DNA from: Blasia pusilla
Lineage: Eukaryota; Marchantiophyta; Marchantiopsida; Blasiales
NCBI GenBank assembly: GCA_050084515.1
Contig: CM114271.1
Span: 44,082,001-44,146,000 of the forward strand
Reading direction: 5' to 3'
DNA: 64,000 nucleotides
This document shows positions 24,601 through 36,900 of this stretch, piece after piece; position 1 is the first letter of the stretch; every line of letters starts with the position of its first letter. Position numbers and translations under genes: made by a program. The notes beneath the pieces are model-generated. The model was given only the letters and a program-made list of their open reading frames with translations. It made no database searches and was not told the DNA's origin.

Positions 24601-26016
24601 GCAAGGTAATTGCTCTTGCAGAAGCGAATAAAAACCACAAGGATGGCTAAAATTACTGGTTCGATTTCCAGTTCATTGATTTGAGTTACAGTCCGCTGTT
24701 TCTGCCATGTTCGTGCAGTTCTTTTAGAAGCTTCCAGCTTGTATTTCCCAAAACATACTATTGAGAATGTAATACTTGCTATTTTAATGGTATGCTTGAT
24801 GCAGTCTGCTTCACTGAACATGGGGTTGTCTGTGGGGGAAATGCGTGAGCAGGATGGATTGTCAGGCATTCCAGTGAAACGAAGAAAGAATACACCTTCA
24901 CTCAAGAGTAAGCGTACCGGACATGGGCCCCTACCATCTGCAGGGTGTCCCGTCAAAATCAAAACTAACAGAACAGGTTTTGGAGTACCAGGCTACCCTG
25001 TGATTCCTCGAAATCTTCCAGAGGATGTAAAGGGGGCACCGTACTTTTATTTTGAAAATGTTTGCACGACACCGAAGGGTTCGTGGGAGAACATTCAGAG
25101 GCATTTATACAACATCAAACCAGAGTTTGTTGATTCTTTGAACTTCACTGCCTGTCGGAGGCCTCGAGGGTATATACATAACCTGCCAGTAGAGGGCAGG
25201 CTTGATCTCCTGCCCAAGCCACCTATGACCATTCAGGAGGTAATGGAACAAAACGGCATGGATGGAAGTTGGCCAAGGTGGGATGATCGGGTGAAATTGT
25301 GTACCATAAATACATCGATCGCATCACATTTTGTCAGAAGGAAAGTGATGCAGTGTTTGCAGAAATCGATTGAGGAGGAGAGGGATCCCACGAAAGATGA
25401 GAAAGAGGATTTCATGTTTTGGGCAAAGAAATGGAATCTCATATGGCTCAACAGCTATGAATTGTCCCCTCTGACCATGGAAGAGACAGAGGTAATCATG
25501 GGTTTCAATCGACATCACACTCGGAGTGTCTTTTCCAACATAAACCGAGCCAAACTACTGGGAAACAGTTTCCAGGTAAACACGGTTGCCTATCACTTCT
25601 CGGTGTTGAAGCCCTTGTTCCCTCAAGGCATGAGAGTTTTGTCTCTGTTCACTGGAATTGGAGGTGCAGAAGTGGCACTGCATAAGTTGGGAATACATTT
25701 AAAAGTGGTAGTGAGTGTTGAAATTGATGAAAACGCAAGAAGTGTTCTGAAGTACTGGTGGAAAAGTACTGGGCAGAGAGGTGTTCTTGTTCATGATTAT
25801 CATGATGTGAACGAGCTAGATTTTGATGTGGTACGAAAGTTAGTTTCCCGATTTGGTGGGTTTGACCTCGTAGTTGGAGGTAGCCCATGTAACAACTTGT
25901 CTGGGAATAATCGATGCACCCGTGTAGGGCTAGAGGGTGAATCATCTATCGCATTCTTTGAATTCCCACGCATACTCACTATGGTTAAAGATTGCATGAG
26001 GGCCATGCGTAGATGA
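21632..26016 (+). CDS. DRM: DRM-type (domains rearranged) de novo DNA cytosine methyltransferase
   Basis: Ten exons: 21632-21749, 21849-21910, 22218-22469, 22878-23022, 23189-23268, 23568-23712, 24008-24163, 24334-24425, 24546-24605, 24805-26016. All phases close, giving 773 aa. DRM enzymes carry out RNA-directed, mainly non-CG, cytosine methylation in the nucleus. The N-terminal half holds four UBA-like modules (about residues 17-60, 177-213, 250-290, 302-345). The catalytic half has the rearranged motif order: FENV (motif VI, E454) and LGNSFQVNTVAYH (IX/X) come before FTGIGG (motif I, ~652) and GGSPCNNLSG (motif IV, catalytic Cys ~732). These match DRM2 closely, so the enzyme looks intact. 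Exon 3 encodes an 84-aa acidic linker. The start is the first Met in frame with module 1. Exon 2-3 joining is the least certain. Confidence 0.9.
23321..23500 (+). repeat. Tandem duplication inside DRM intron 5
   Basis: A unit of about 83-93 bp beginning GTATTGTCAAGTGTCCAT and including CTTACAAATGAGGATCA and CTGTCTGTTAGGACGATG occurs twice in tandem, at 23321 and 23404. The copies are nearly identical, apart from a short insertion in copy 2. The duplication is recent and lies wholly within the intron. Confidence 0.85.
23710..23866 (+). repeat. Triplicated 52-bp unit carrying the DRM exon 6 splice donor
   Basis: Three tandem ~52-bp units start at 23710, 23762 and 23814, each beginning GTGGTATGTG. 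The first overlaps the exon 6 end, so its GTATGT at 23713 is the predicted donor. The same donor-like sequence is repeated at 23765 and 23817. Confidence 0.8.
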
Positions 26017-27970
26017 TGAGCAGAGAGTGGTTGCGTAGATAGCTGCAGAAATTTTGTAAAGCTTCTCAATTTTGGAACTCATTATTGAATGCAATCTTAT
26101 AGCTGCAGAGATTTCGCAAAGATTATCAATTTCAGAATTCACTATTGAAAGCAATTTTCGTAAATAATATACACACAACAATTGCGCAGATAGCAGAAAT
26201 TGTGAAGAGTTGGGAACTTGAACTTATTATTGAAAGCAACTTTTAGAATTTGAGGATATTTGTAGCATTTTCTCATGCATCATGCGAATACGAATACGAG
26301 TGAGCATTTCCTCTACCGGTAACTTAAAAAAGAAAAGGTGTCAAACATCAAATCTGACAGGCGATTATCAACTCTTCCAACAGAGGATACTCCAATGAAG
26401 AACACTCATTCGGGAGGCGTTAGCTATGGATCTCTGGATCTGAAATAACGTCTGTTGTGTGAAACGCTCTTGGCAAAGCGACTCCAGTATTGAACGCACA
26501 ATGAGGCAAGCCCAGCAGTCCTTAAATTGGATCCACTTAGTTGAATTTATGGAACACGTACGTCAATGGAAGCAAGAAGTCCAGATCATGGGCAATCGTC
26601 TAATCCATTCCCTTCAAACCTCAAAAAGATACGCCCAGCCCAAATGAAATTTACAGCTTTTATTAAACCGCACGCGCGTGTGGAGGAGGACAAACGAGTC
26701 CTGTGGCCGAGAAGATGTGTTTGCATGGCACCGGCACTCTCTGCGGAATGCTCTGATCTCGAGCGCCGATTTTCCGAGTTCGTCCGTTTTTCCCCGACAC
26801 TCAATAGGGTCTGATCGGAAATCCACTAGTGCGTGCCAGTTTCTTTCACTTTTTACAAAGAAACTGTATTTTCGGGGTCGGGCTTTTCCCGAAGGTTTGC
26901 TGGTCGGATCGGAATTTCCTAGAGTTTAACGGCTGGCAGAATTTCCTAGATTTTACCGGCTGGCTCTATAGAGAATGCCGATTCTGGGCGCCCGTAGATC
27001 TCGAGAACGCTCGGATTCCGAAACGATGGTAGTCATCGTTGTTTCCGCATGTCATCAGCACTCTCTGCTGAATGCTCTCATCTCGAGAAAATAGTGTTTC
27101 GGATCTGATTGGCTCTCGGTATGGGGAGAATGCGGAGCGAGTGCGCAGCCGAGTTTCTTACTTTGATCCAATTCTTCAGAGCTCGTGGGAGATGAGAGGT
27201 TTCTGTCACCTCATCCCTCGAGACTGGCCGGCCTGGGTATCCAAAGGCACGGAGTTTAGTGACCGAGGATTGGCACTTCTTTTCTTTTGAATCTCGATGT
27301 CTTGGACTCTTCCCGACCCTTCGTTTGCATGTTGGTTGCTCTGTCGGAAGAATTTGGGATAGGCTAGCTGCACCGGCATTTTCTGCTGCTCACCACCCAC
27401 GTGAAACACCTGCTTGAGACTTTGGATGGTGCGTGTGATTTGGGGTTCCGTTCCTGTGCGTGGAAGCGTCTGTGCCACACCATTCAGTTGGGACGTAACG
27501 ACATTCCTCAGATGAGCAGGTCTGGCTGCTCGAAGTATATGCTGCCTCGCATCTATAGTACGGTCTGGAGGCAATGGCAACGGAAGTGAGACATTGCAAG
27601 AGTTGAGACGGGTTCTTGCAGCTTCTCGATGCATCGGAGAGCAAGCCCATCTCCACTGTCTAGTAGACCAAATTTGTCCCGCTGACTTTGACGCTGAAGG
27701 TCGGTGGTTAATATCACGAAGGAAAGTTGGTGGAAAACTTCAGCTTTGGAGGTTGAATGATTCCAGTCAGAGTAACTCACTCCAGCCCTAAACAGTAAAA
27801 TGCACATTCCCTCAACATTCCCCGGATCTTTTTATTCGAAAAATGACTCCCTCATGATGAAGACAAAACCCTTCGTGTCTCACCTACACTGTATATCTGT
27901 AAATTCCTGCAATAATACAAGAGTTTCACTAACTGAAACCTCTGATGGGACATCTACCGATACACTCTAA
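26017..27970. other. Downstream region of DRM; repeats, no gene recognised
   Basis: The first ~230 bp, probably DRM 3' UTR, hold about three diverged ~60-bp tandem units built around GCAGAAATTTTGTAAAG and TTATTGAAAGCAA (26040-26248). AATTTCCTAGA-TTTA-CGGCTGGC is doubled at ~26908-26966. The block GCACTCTCTGC-GAATGCTCT-ATCTCGAG occurs at ~26730 and again at ~27058. The open frames at 27206-27656 resemble nothing known. Confidence 0.45.
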
Positions 27971-30900
27971 TTAGCTCCTGTCAGAGCGCTTGGCCGCGCC
28001 ATTACGGGACTTCTGCGCTCCTCGTTTCATTTTACTTGCTTTGGAAGAGACAGCCTTGGAGGTACTCATACCCCTGCGCTTCCCAGATCCCTTCAGAACG
28101 CTGGACATGGCGTCTCTGGCAGCAGTTCTCTTTGCCTGTCTCCGATTTAGTATCTTACGATCAAGAGGCCAGTAAGCATACGGATCTAATTTCCCATCTT
28201 TCTTCATGTCTCCTCCACCCTTCTTCTTCTGATTTCCATATTCCTCTCCTGTGTAAGCCCAGCTCTTTGCCTTCTTCCTTCCTGGGAGCTCCTTCCTGGA
28301 CTTCGGTTGACCCTTAGTAGATTCTTTACCGCGACTGGTCTTACTTAGGTTGCTCTTACCACCTCTACTCTTTGTTTCATCCTCGTCGTCACTTTCATCC
28401 CTAATTCGCTTGCGCTTTTTCTCATTTTCCTCAATGATCAAGCGACCGTCTGGCGCGAAGTCTGGTTCATCCTCAGAATCATCCTCTCTGCGTTTCTTTT
28501 TCACTACTGACAGGACTTCACGAGTTCTTTGAACATCAAGAAGATCCAGTGGTTCATCACCACCGACATCCATAGAGTCTTCTGGGAGTCGCTTACTTGA
28601 CTTGCGAAGCGTCTTCGATCTGCCCAAGAGAGTTTAACATGACATCCGTTAGTTCAGCTCCAGAGAAAGATAGCTAGCTCTTTTTACCAGAGAAAACTGA
28701 TAGAACACTTATTGCTGAGAATATCTCCTGTTGACAATGACTTACCTAGATATAGAATGAGTTCGAGGTAATAATGGTGACAAAAAGAGTGCAAAGAGAA
28801 ATCTTCACACCTAGCATCCAAAGGAACACAGTTTTGAAGGACCTCAATAGCTTGGAGGGACTCTTGCTAAACTTACAGGATTTTCCCAAAATATATGAAG
28901 CAATGGCGTGCACTTTATAGTTCTTTGCACCATTAGCTGTCTTCTGTCCTTCATTTTGTTCCTGCTTACCCCTACTTCTTCCAACGGGGAAGAACTGTTG
29001 GAATGATTGGGTAGAAGGGTGAGATACTTGTCCTAGACATAAAGAGAAGTTCTGTCTCCATGAACCTTCCTGAACAACATGAATAGCTGAACCCTACTAA
29101 GATTCAAATACCTGCTGTTGTTCGAGGTTTTCGCCATCGAAACTGATTTAACCATAGGGGTAGCCTTCGTGCTGGCATACTCTTCACTATCATCCTCGTC
29201 ATCATCAGAAAACACATCTGTATGATTCCATGCACTTCGCCTGCAGAATAAACAACACAACTTTGCGGTTGGTAAAAATATACAAGAACCACTACATTCT
29301 TACAACCCTGAAAGCTGGTCTCTGAAAAACTTTTCTAACTTTTTGTGGTAGCAAACGACTGCCCAAAAGATAGTGATCTCCCTTCAAACTAGATAGTGAA
29401 ACAATTAACATATTGTTACTTTGAGCATGATTTTCACCCAAACCCCAGTGCATGCTCACAAGAAGGGTCCATACTTCACAGTCCAACAGAACCACTCTAA
29501 GCTGTACTTCAGAGCTTTTCAGACTTGCTATACATTCATGTTCAAAATCTTCCATGGACATTCGTTTTTCCTTATATTTGGTTGCAAGCGTATCGCTTAC
29601 GGAATTAAGATGACTTCTCCACTCACCTGGCTGTTGTTGCGCGTGACTTCACAGACTTTGTATCATCTTCGGTTGTTGGCACTCGTTTCTTCTTCTCCAC
29701 TTGTTCCTTCTTCTGTACCAGGCAATCAAAATGCATGAAACAATAATTAAAATGTTCAAGGTTGCGATCTTTTCTAAACAGAGATTCTAACAGGACTAAA
29801 GGGCTTACTTTGCGAATGTTTGTTAGCAACTTCATGTGCTCCTGTGGCATGACCTTCATAACAGCATCCATTCCACATCTTCGTACCAATCTCTCAATAA
29901 TTTCTCGGACCTGCAAAAAGCAAGCTTAAAATTGGCGCCTTAGCCTTTCAGAGCCTTTCAGAGTTCGAGTATGAAAACTCTGGACAGAAGCATCTCAAAG
30001 GATATTAAAAAATTGGACAGAGATAACGGAATCATGGTATAAAGACCAAATCCACACGGGTCAGCACACTCCAGAATAAACAGTGCACATTAACTACAAC
30101 CACAAAACAGCACACTTTAGTACCTTAGCTTTGAATCGGTTCTTGGAGTCGTCTGACCAAAGCATCAACCCTTGAACCATACTTGGTAAATGCTTTTCAA
30201 GCTCTACAGCCGGTAGACGGGCTATAACCACCTTTACCAGACCTAACACAGACTGAAACATAAATAGTTCACAATGAGAAATACATTAGGTGACTCTGAA
30301 ATACTTCTGTGACCTAAAATTAACTATTTCAAGATTCCCTTCTTCACTTCACTCATAACAACCTTGGGATTCATTGATAGAGAAATGATTTCTCATACCA
30401 AATTAGAAAGATCTACAAGCGGATTACTGAAGTTAGATGACTGTTAGCAGTCGTGAGAGTAGGGCATAAAGTTGCCTGCCTTAATAATCTCTCGATTCTT
30501 GCTACGTAGCAGCATGAGTGCTGAAGGTAGGAGATCGGGAATCGTGTGGCACAGATCCGCTGAGAATTCATAAATAAGCCGAGCAAGAGACGCTACGGCT
30601 GCACTTATCATGTGAGATGTAGTTCCAGCCAAACATCCCAGTATCTGAAGCCCACATGTTTAGAAAGTGTTAAAATATGGATTCCAACTCCCAACACATA
30701 CCTTACAGACGCAACAAGGACCATGTTACAATTCATCCCACAGCTTTATGAAGGCAGTGATGGCGCTAACCAAAGCTCAACTCTTACCATGTTGAAGAAT
30801 CGCATCAAATTCAATTTTGAGCCTCCTCCATCAAGTTCTTCCATAGCATGCCCAATTGATATCAGCAGGTCATAAGCACTGTTCCTTGTTTTCTTGTTGG

Positions 30901-33900
30901 ACTGCCACAGACATGACATAATATGATCAGTGAAGAAAGAGAGCCCTGCAAAGTTGTGATTCAGTTCCTCCCATATTTCTTTACGACTAGTATTGCTGTA
31001 TTAAGCAGTTAGAGAGCTTCACTAGATACTTGCCGACAACTCTGCTGCCAGGTGCTACTATAGAGGAATATTCACAAGATAATCTCCGCACCTACAAACT
31101 TCAAATAAGCAGATGAGCTGAATTAGGGTGGTGAGTATTGTCAACACACTTCAGAGGTCCAGGACTCTAAGTACATATACTATGCGGACTCACCTCTTTT
31201 GTAGCCAGTATTATCTCACTTATGAGAGTGGCAATGGTCTCGTCCTTCTTTTCGTCACCTAACTGCATTGACGAATCCAGCTATAATAGTAAGAAAGGTG
31301 GGAAGGTCAGCAATTTACATTCTGGGCCATAGCCTACAAGTGGACTCACTCATTGTCTTGTACTTCTCAATGATTAGTATTACAAGGATCAGAAGGCAAA
31401 CTTTTAACTCATCTGCCCATGGGCTATTAGTTGCCTAGAAATGCCTCTTATTCCATGACATACCTTTGAGAAGTGAATGACAATGTAGTGCACACAATCG
31501 AGTCGGTGTCGTCGCGCACTCGAGTGGCAAGATGCCAAGGATAGGAGAAGTGTCTCCAGCATCTCTTCTGACCTCTTAGCAAGAAAGTCCGCATTTGCCT
31601 TCACAAATAAAGAGCAGTAGTGATTTAGAGGGAGAGTTTTACTGAGGGTTCACTGAGTGGGTGGACATTTTGGTACACATCCTACTCGTGTTTGAAATTC
31701 CAGGATATCTCAAGGTCTAGAAATTCCTTGAGAACAACGTATATATGGGACATACCTTACAGATGGTTGATACAATCTTGTATGCTTTCTTTTGAACTAA
31801 TCCATCATTATCCTGTACAATGCACGAAAGCCCAGTTTTGAAGATGAGAAAAACAGAGGACTCATTCCAACAGTTGCAGTTCTGCTCAGTCAACAAATAA
31901 TTACCTCTACTATCTTAATCTCACTTCCGACATAGGTGCAATAGACACCCACCTGTAAAGCAGGCACTGCAGTAGTATAAAGCATGCTCAGTCCCTCTTC
32001 ATCCAAGCCTTGAATAAGGGATAGAGCAAGATCCATGAAGACACACCTGTGACACAGACCAATCATTGCATTCAAGATGTAGCTTGGAACAAGACAAGTT
32101 TTCATGTATGAAGAAATAAGAGAGTTTTACTTTTGCAGCTTGACCTACCGCACGATCATTACTCACTCTCTCCGGTCATGAAGGTCTAGGTTGCACATCA
32201 TAGCTAAAGCTGAAAAAGAGGAGAGTTCTGATCCTCGTGCCCATTGAAAATGCTAAAGTTTTTGGCATCCATTAAATCCTTCATTCCCACGCATGCACTT
32301 ACACTGATACACATAGATGACCAGGAATAATTCTATCCAGGCAAGCAGCTAGACAAGACTGCCTACAGGGTAGGATGTTTATGGGCCTCTTTGGACATTG
32401 TTGAGAATCCAGTATTGGTATATCATGACATTAACAAAACTCACAACCTGGAACCCTGCACTGCTCTCTTATTGAATCTGAAGCACAAAGTTACACCCTG
32501 CATACCTGCGGGAGGTGGCAGTTTCTTCAGAACTGGTAGAATCAACTTGCATGGTATCCTGCTTGGGATTTGGTGTCGCAGCCTCCTGGGTTGCTATGAG
32601 TAATTTCTTCATTATTGCAATGAAGAAGTTTTTTACAGTTTGCTGGTTGGAGATTGAGGCAATTGATGCAATGGTTGCCTGCACAACCATGAAAGGCCCA
32701 TCAGAGCAACGTATCATGGTCAAGATCATAAACCAAAAGTTCATTCAAGTGAATTTAGTTTAAGGATGAACCCACTTGTATAGAAAGATGTCTAGCACTA
32801 TTTCAGAAGACTTCCAGAGGTAACATAGATGTCTCAACTTTCCTGACATCTCCAGTTTGAAAGAAGAAATTGTCAACCTGTGTCAAATCAAAACTAAAAT
32901 TGAACATCATACATGCCCTTCCTACTGAAAGCTGACATAGAAGAAATTCCAAGAGTGATCACTCAAGGGTGTCAATTATTTGAACTGAACACATGATTGA
33001 AGGTATCAGTACCTGCAAGTGTCCCCGCTTTTCTGAGGGAGAAGCAAGAAACAGGTTAAACAGGAGAGGCAAAAAATTGCGTGAGTATGCAGCGATAGCT
33101 GTAAGATTTGATGAGGCTACAGCAGCTGTATAAGCAGCCCTAGCCCTTGCCTCAGGAATACTCAACTCTCTGGAGTTCAATTCTTCCATTGCTGCCATTT
33201 CACTCTTTCCTTCCAACTTGTCTCCTCGTGCCAATCTATTCTGCAGGATGAGCATCTGCATTCAACAGAAATACAATCCAGCCATCCTCTTAATACTCTT
33301 GGCTGCACTTCCAATATTTAGAGCAAAAAACGGGAAAAAAAAACACTTTACCTCTCAAATTGTACCGTATATCACTAGTAGGGCACACGAGACTTCCAAC
33401 AATACCAATGAATTGGATTTCACATAAAATCGCTGAGTTATTTTGAAATAATAGAAGTCAGCATACTATGGATATGACAGTACAGCTTGTGGGCCTTTAG
33501 GTTAGCATGTCAAGGTGTGTCAAGATTGTAACCCTGGGAGAGTACTCATTAAGTAGTGCATGTCGTAGTCTCACATTGGTTATGTCGAGAAATAGTCCAG
33601 GGAAGCAAACGGGTTAATTTGATACCGCCACAGCACACAAGCTAAAAAATTACACCTTAAGCACTAGTAGGGTACTAGGATCCCAGACAATTAACTTACA
33701 CACCTGTAGCGACGAGCATATCAGCCCCCTCAGATCAGATTCTTTGTTAAGTGCATCTCCTAAAGTCTTCGCAATTCGACCAAAGTCTTTAGCAGTATCT
33801 GCTGGATAGTTGCAAACTGATGGCAGCAGAGCCCAGAGCGACTCCACACAAGACTCAACATTCTTTGCAGCCACAGGCTTCCCTTCAGTTATCAGCTGCA

Positions 33901-36900
33901 ATAAGAAATAGTTCAAAATGGTAAATCAGATTCTATTGATTGTGAACCAGCATATTCTACAGGACAAAGAACAGCGTGCGTAGCAAGATGCTCCATTCAC
34001 TTTCAAATAGTCTCCACACCATCACACCTTTTGGCGACACTCTCGGAGCCTATTGGCAAGAGGTAGCAGATAATCTGCAAAAAACCCAAGTCGGGCTCCA
34101 ACCATGTGCTGCTTCAGGATAGGGAGCAACCATATCCGAGATTTAGATAAATCCAGACTATCCATATCCAAGGGTAGAAGAGTCAAAAACTCTTCTGGAC
34201 CCATAGCAGCCAGAGCCGCCCCTAGAGTTTTGTGAAGCTGCACCCAGACAGTACCAATAAGTCTTTGTGTCAGATCTGTATGCAAGTTGGTCTCTTCTGA
34301 TAAACTTGCCACATAAGTCATCCACTCCACTCTCATTTCAGAGTCACCATCAAAAGATAACATAGATTCCATATACTCACACTTGATGTGTCGAGCTGCC
34401 CATACAAGAGCTATTGCAGTCCATACAGCAACAAGAATAAATGATCTTCAACACAACTAAACGAAGATCAAACAAGGCAAGACTAGAGTCATTATCAAAC
34501 TCAGAGAAAATTCAGCTCTAGGATATTTTAAAACTTTCTAGACGTTCAAATCAAAATAGGTAGTGAATTAAGACGGTGATGCATTTAGTTACACAATAGT
34601 TGCTTCATTTACCAAGTGAGAAGCAGCCAACTATACTTAACATCAGTGGCTGTGATCATCCTCCACAAGCAGGGATAGAAGGAATCACAAATCAAAACGA
34701 AGAAAAAGGGCCAAGAGAAGAAGAAAGTTGGTTCACACCAGACAGCTGATAGTGCACAACTTCCTAAGGCAAGCATATTCGAAGAAATACAGTACAAAGC
34801 TTCATTTACCAAGTGAGAAGCAGCCAACTATACTTAACATCAGTGGCTGTGATCATCCTCCACTAGCAGGCATAGAAGGAATCACAAATCCAAACGAAGA
34901 AAAAGGGCCAAGAGAAGAAGAAAGTTGGTTCACACCAGACAGCTGATAGTGCACAACTTCCTAAGGCAAGCATATTCGAAGAAAGACGGTACAAAGCACA
35001 ACCAACCATTGACACACTCACAGCTGCATGGACCAGTACTGGCCAATCAATATCAATTCACATGCAGATAAAAATGAATGAGACTCTGACATTCACGTCT
35101 ACATTAAAATAGAATTTGCTTGATCCCAACAGTAATATAAATTCATGGACTTTGGACAAGTGCCGTTGATCAAGGCATCAAACAAACTGAGTGATAAAAA
35201 ATAGGTCAAGTCTAATTGCCCACCTTCTTCCGGCAAGTTATGTCGTGGTCAGGAAGGCGTTGCAACTCTGCTAAAGTCCTAACTGTTCCAGGCATTAGCA
35301 TATATGAAGATGGCCCTGCAGGGAAGACTCTTCCACTCAGTTCGCCTTCTATGAAAGATTTCAACTACTACATGTATGATGCTTCAGGATACAAGATAAA
35401 TGAAGACAAGGTTCCAATTTAGCACTTGGTGGGGTGGCAAGGGTTTTGATCAATGCAATGAATTGCTGCAGGGACGAGTCTGTATATCTCTACCACAGTA
35501 CGAGATCACCGCGTCAGGGCTAGACCTACCACTGTTGTGCTTTAGGCAGTCAGCCATGAATGAAATTGAATGAGTTTGGGAGTCAGTGATACTAGTAGTG
35601 GGTACAATCTTCTGCAGGCGGCCAAAGATCACCAGAGCAGAGGAGGGTAGAGAACGTACACATGGAGAATGTGAGAGAGGAAGATGTCACTTCAGATTGA
35701 TCGTGAGATTGAGAGAAAAGGAAAGGAGCTCAAATTCTGAAATGGCAGGAAGAGCGGTGAAGCTGCCTAGAAGCTTTGGGGGTCTGGTACTATTGTCAAT
35801 GCTTGCTTTTGGCATTCTTAGCTCATGGGAAGTGGTTTTTGGGGTATTTTCTTTAGCTGCCATGGAGGTGTTGGGGACTCTGGAAAAGGATGAAGAGGGC
35901 TCCTGTGGTTCAGTCAGAAAGGATTGTGAGGGATCTAAGGCTTGGTTATTTACGGGGCAGAGGGGAGCCTTGTGTGGAGCTCCACAGCTCCATTATCTGT
36001 GCTAGGGTTGGATGAGCAGCATGTTGTTGGAAGTGGTGAAACGAGAGAGATGGAATAAGAGGCAGCTTATTGGGGCAGGAGATCCAAGATCACATTTAGT
36101 AAGATCCAGGATGGTGACCTTCATTTAGAAGGTCGCCATCTTGATCTGTGCTTTTTGTGAGGGTAAACGATGCACATTGATGACAGCATAAATAATGCAC
36201 ATTGACTCAAAAAGCTAGCAGGTACAGTACCCACCCAGCTTGTCAAACAGAGCTGAGACTACATGTAAGGCCATATCCCAGGCTGTGCTGTACTGGTATC
36301 CAAGCAAACTTTCTGCAATCACGCATATTCTTTCGATCACAGAGGGTGATCCTTTGCGCTTCTCTACTGGCAGCTTCAGGCGGTTGACCCCTTCTTGAAC
36401 CACAAACTCGTCAACACAGTCCACAACCAAACTTCTCATACATTCTGAGGCTCCAAATATAATCTCCTCTTGTTCTGCTGCCAAGAGTCCTGCACAGTCA
36501 AAGATCAGGGATGAGGATGTTACATTGGATATACGATGTGGTTGCTATCTACTGAATAATTCTTCGTGACTTAAGGGCAAATCTTTGTAACTCAGGATGG
36601 AGAATAAAAACTGTTTTCTATACAAGCTCCGGAGGTAAACATGCTAGAGAGTGGATGTCACCAAAAGACATAGGACATTTTAACGCTCAACCTGGGCACT
36701 TTGAACCACAACACCCGGAAAGAGCCTGAACCACTCCCAACATGTGATCTGACATCATGATTGCACCGCATTCCGGCGGTGAAGGGAAGCCGTATTGATG
36801 TCTGGCAGCAATTGGGCTGTGAAGCATAGTCAGAGAGGCAAGGATAACTAACCTGAAAGAGCTGTAAATACAGCGGCAAGCTTGAGTGCACATGCACTCG

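Noticed and set aside
27206-27656. Open frames of 142 and 88 aa downstream of RRP12
   Set aside because: Overlapping frames, no motif, no splice logic.
31030-31091. Possible RRP12 exon (VRRLSCEYSSIVAPG)
   Set aside because: The flanking exons join directly and in phase (ILATKE to SNKKTRNSAYDLL), as in the family, leaving no place for it.
34238-34372. N-terminal extension of the open frame over RRP12 exon 5 (MESMLSFDGD...)
   Set aside because: A good acceptor at 34237 and the family alignment (LHKTLGAALAAMGPEEF) put this part in the intron.
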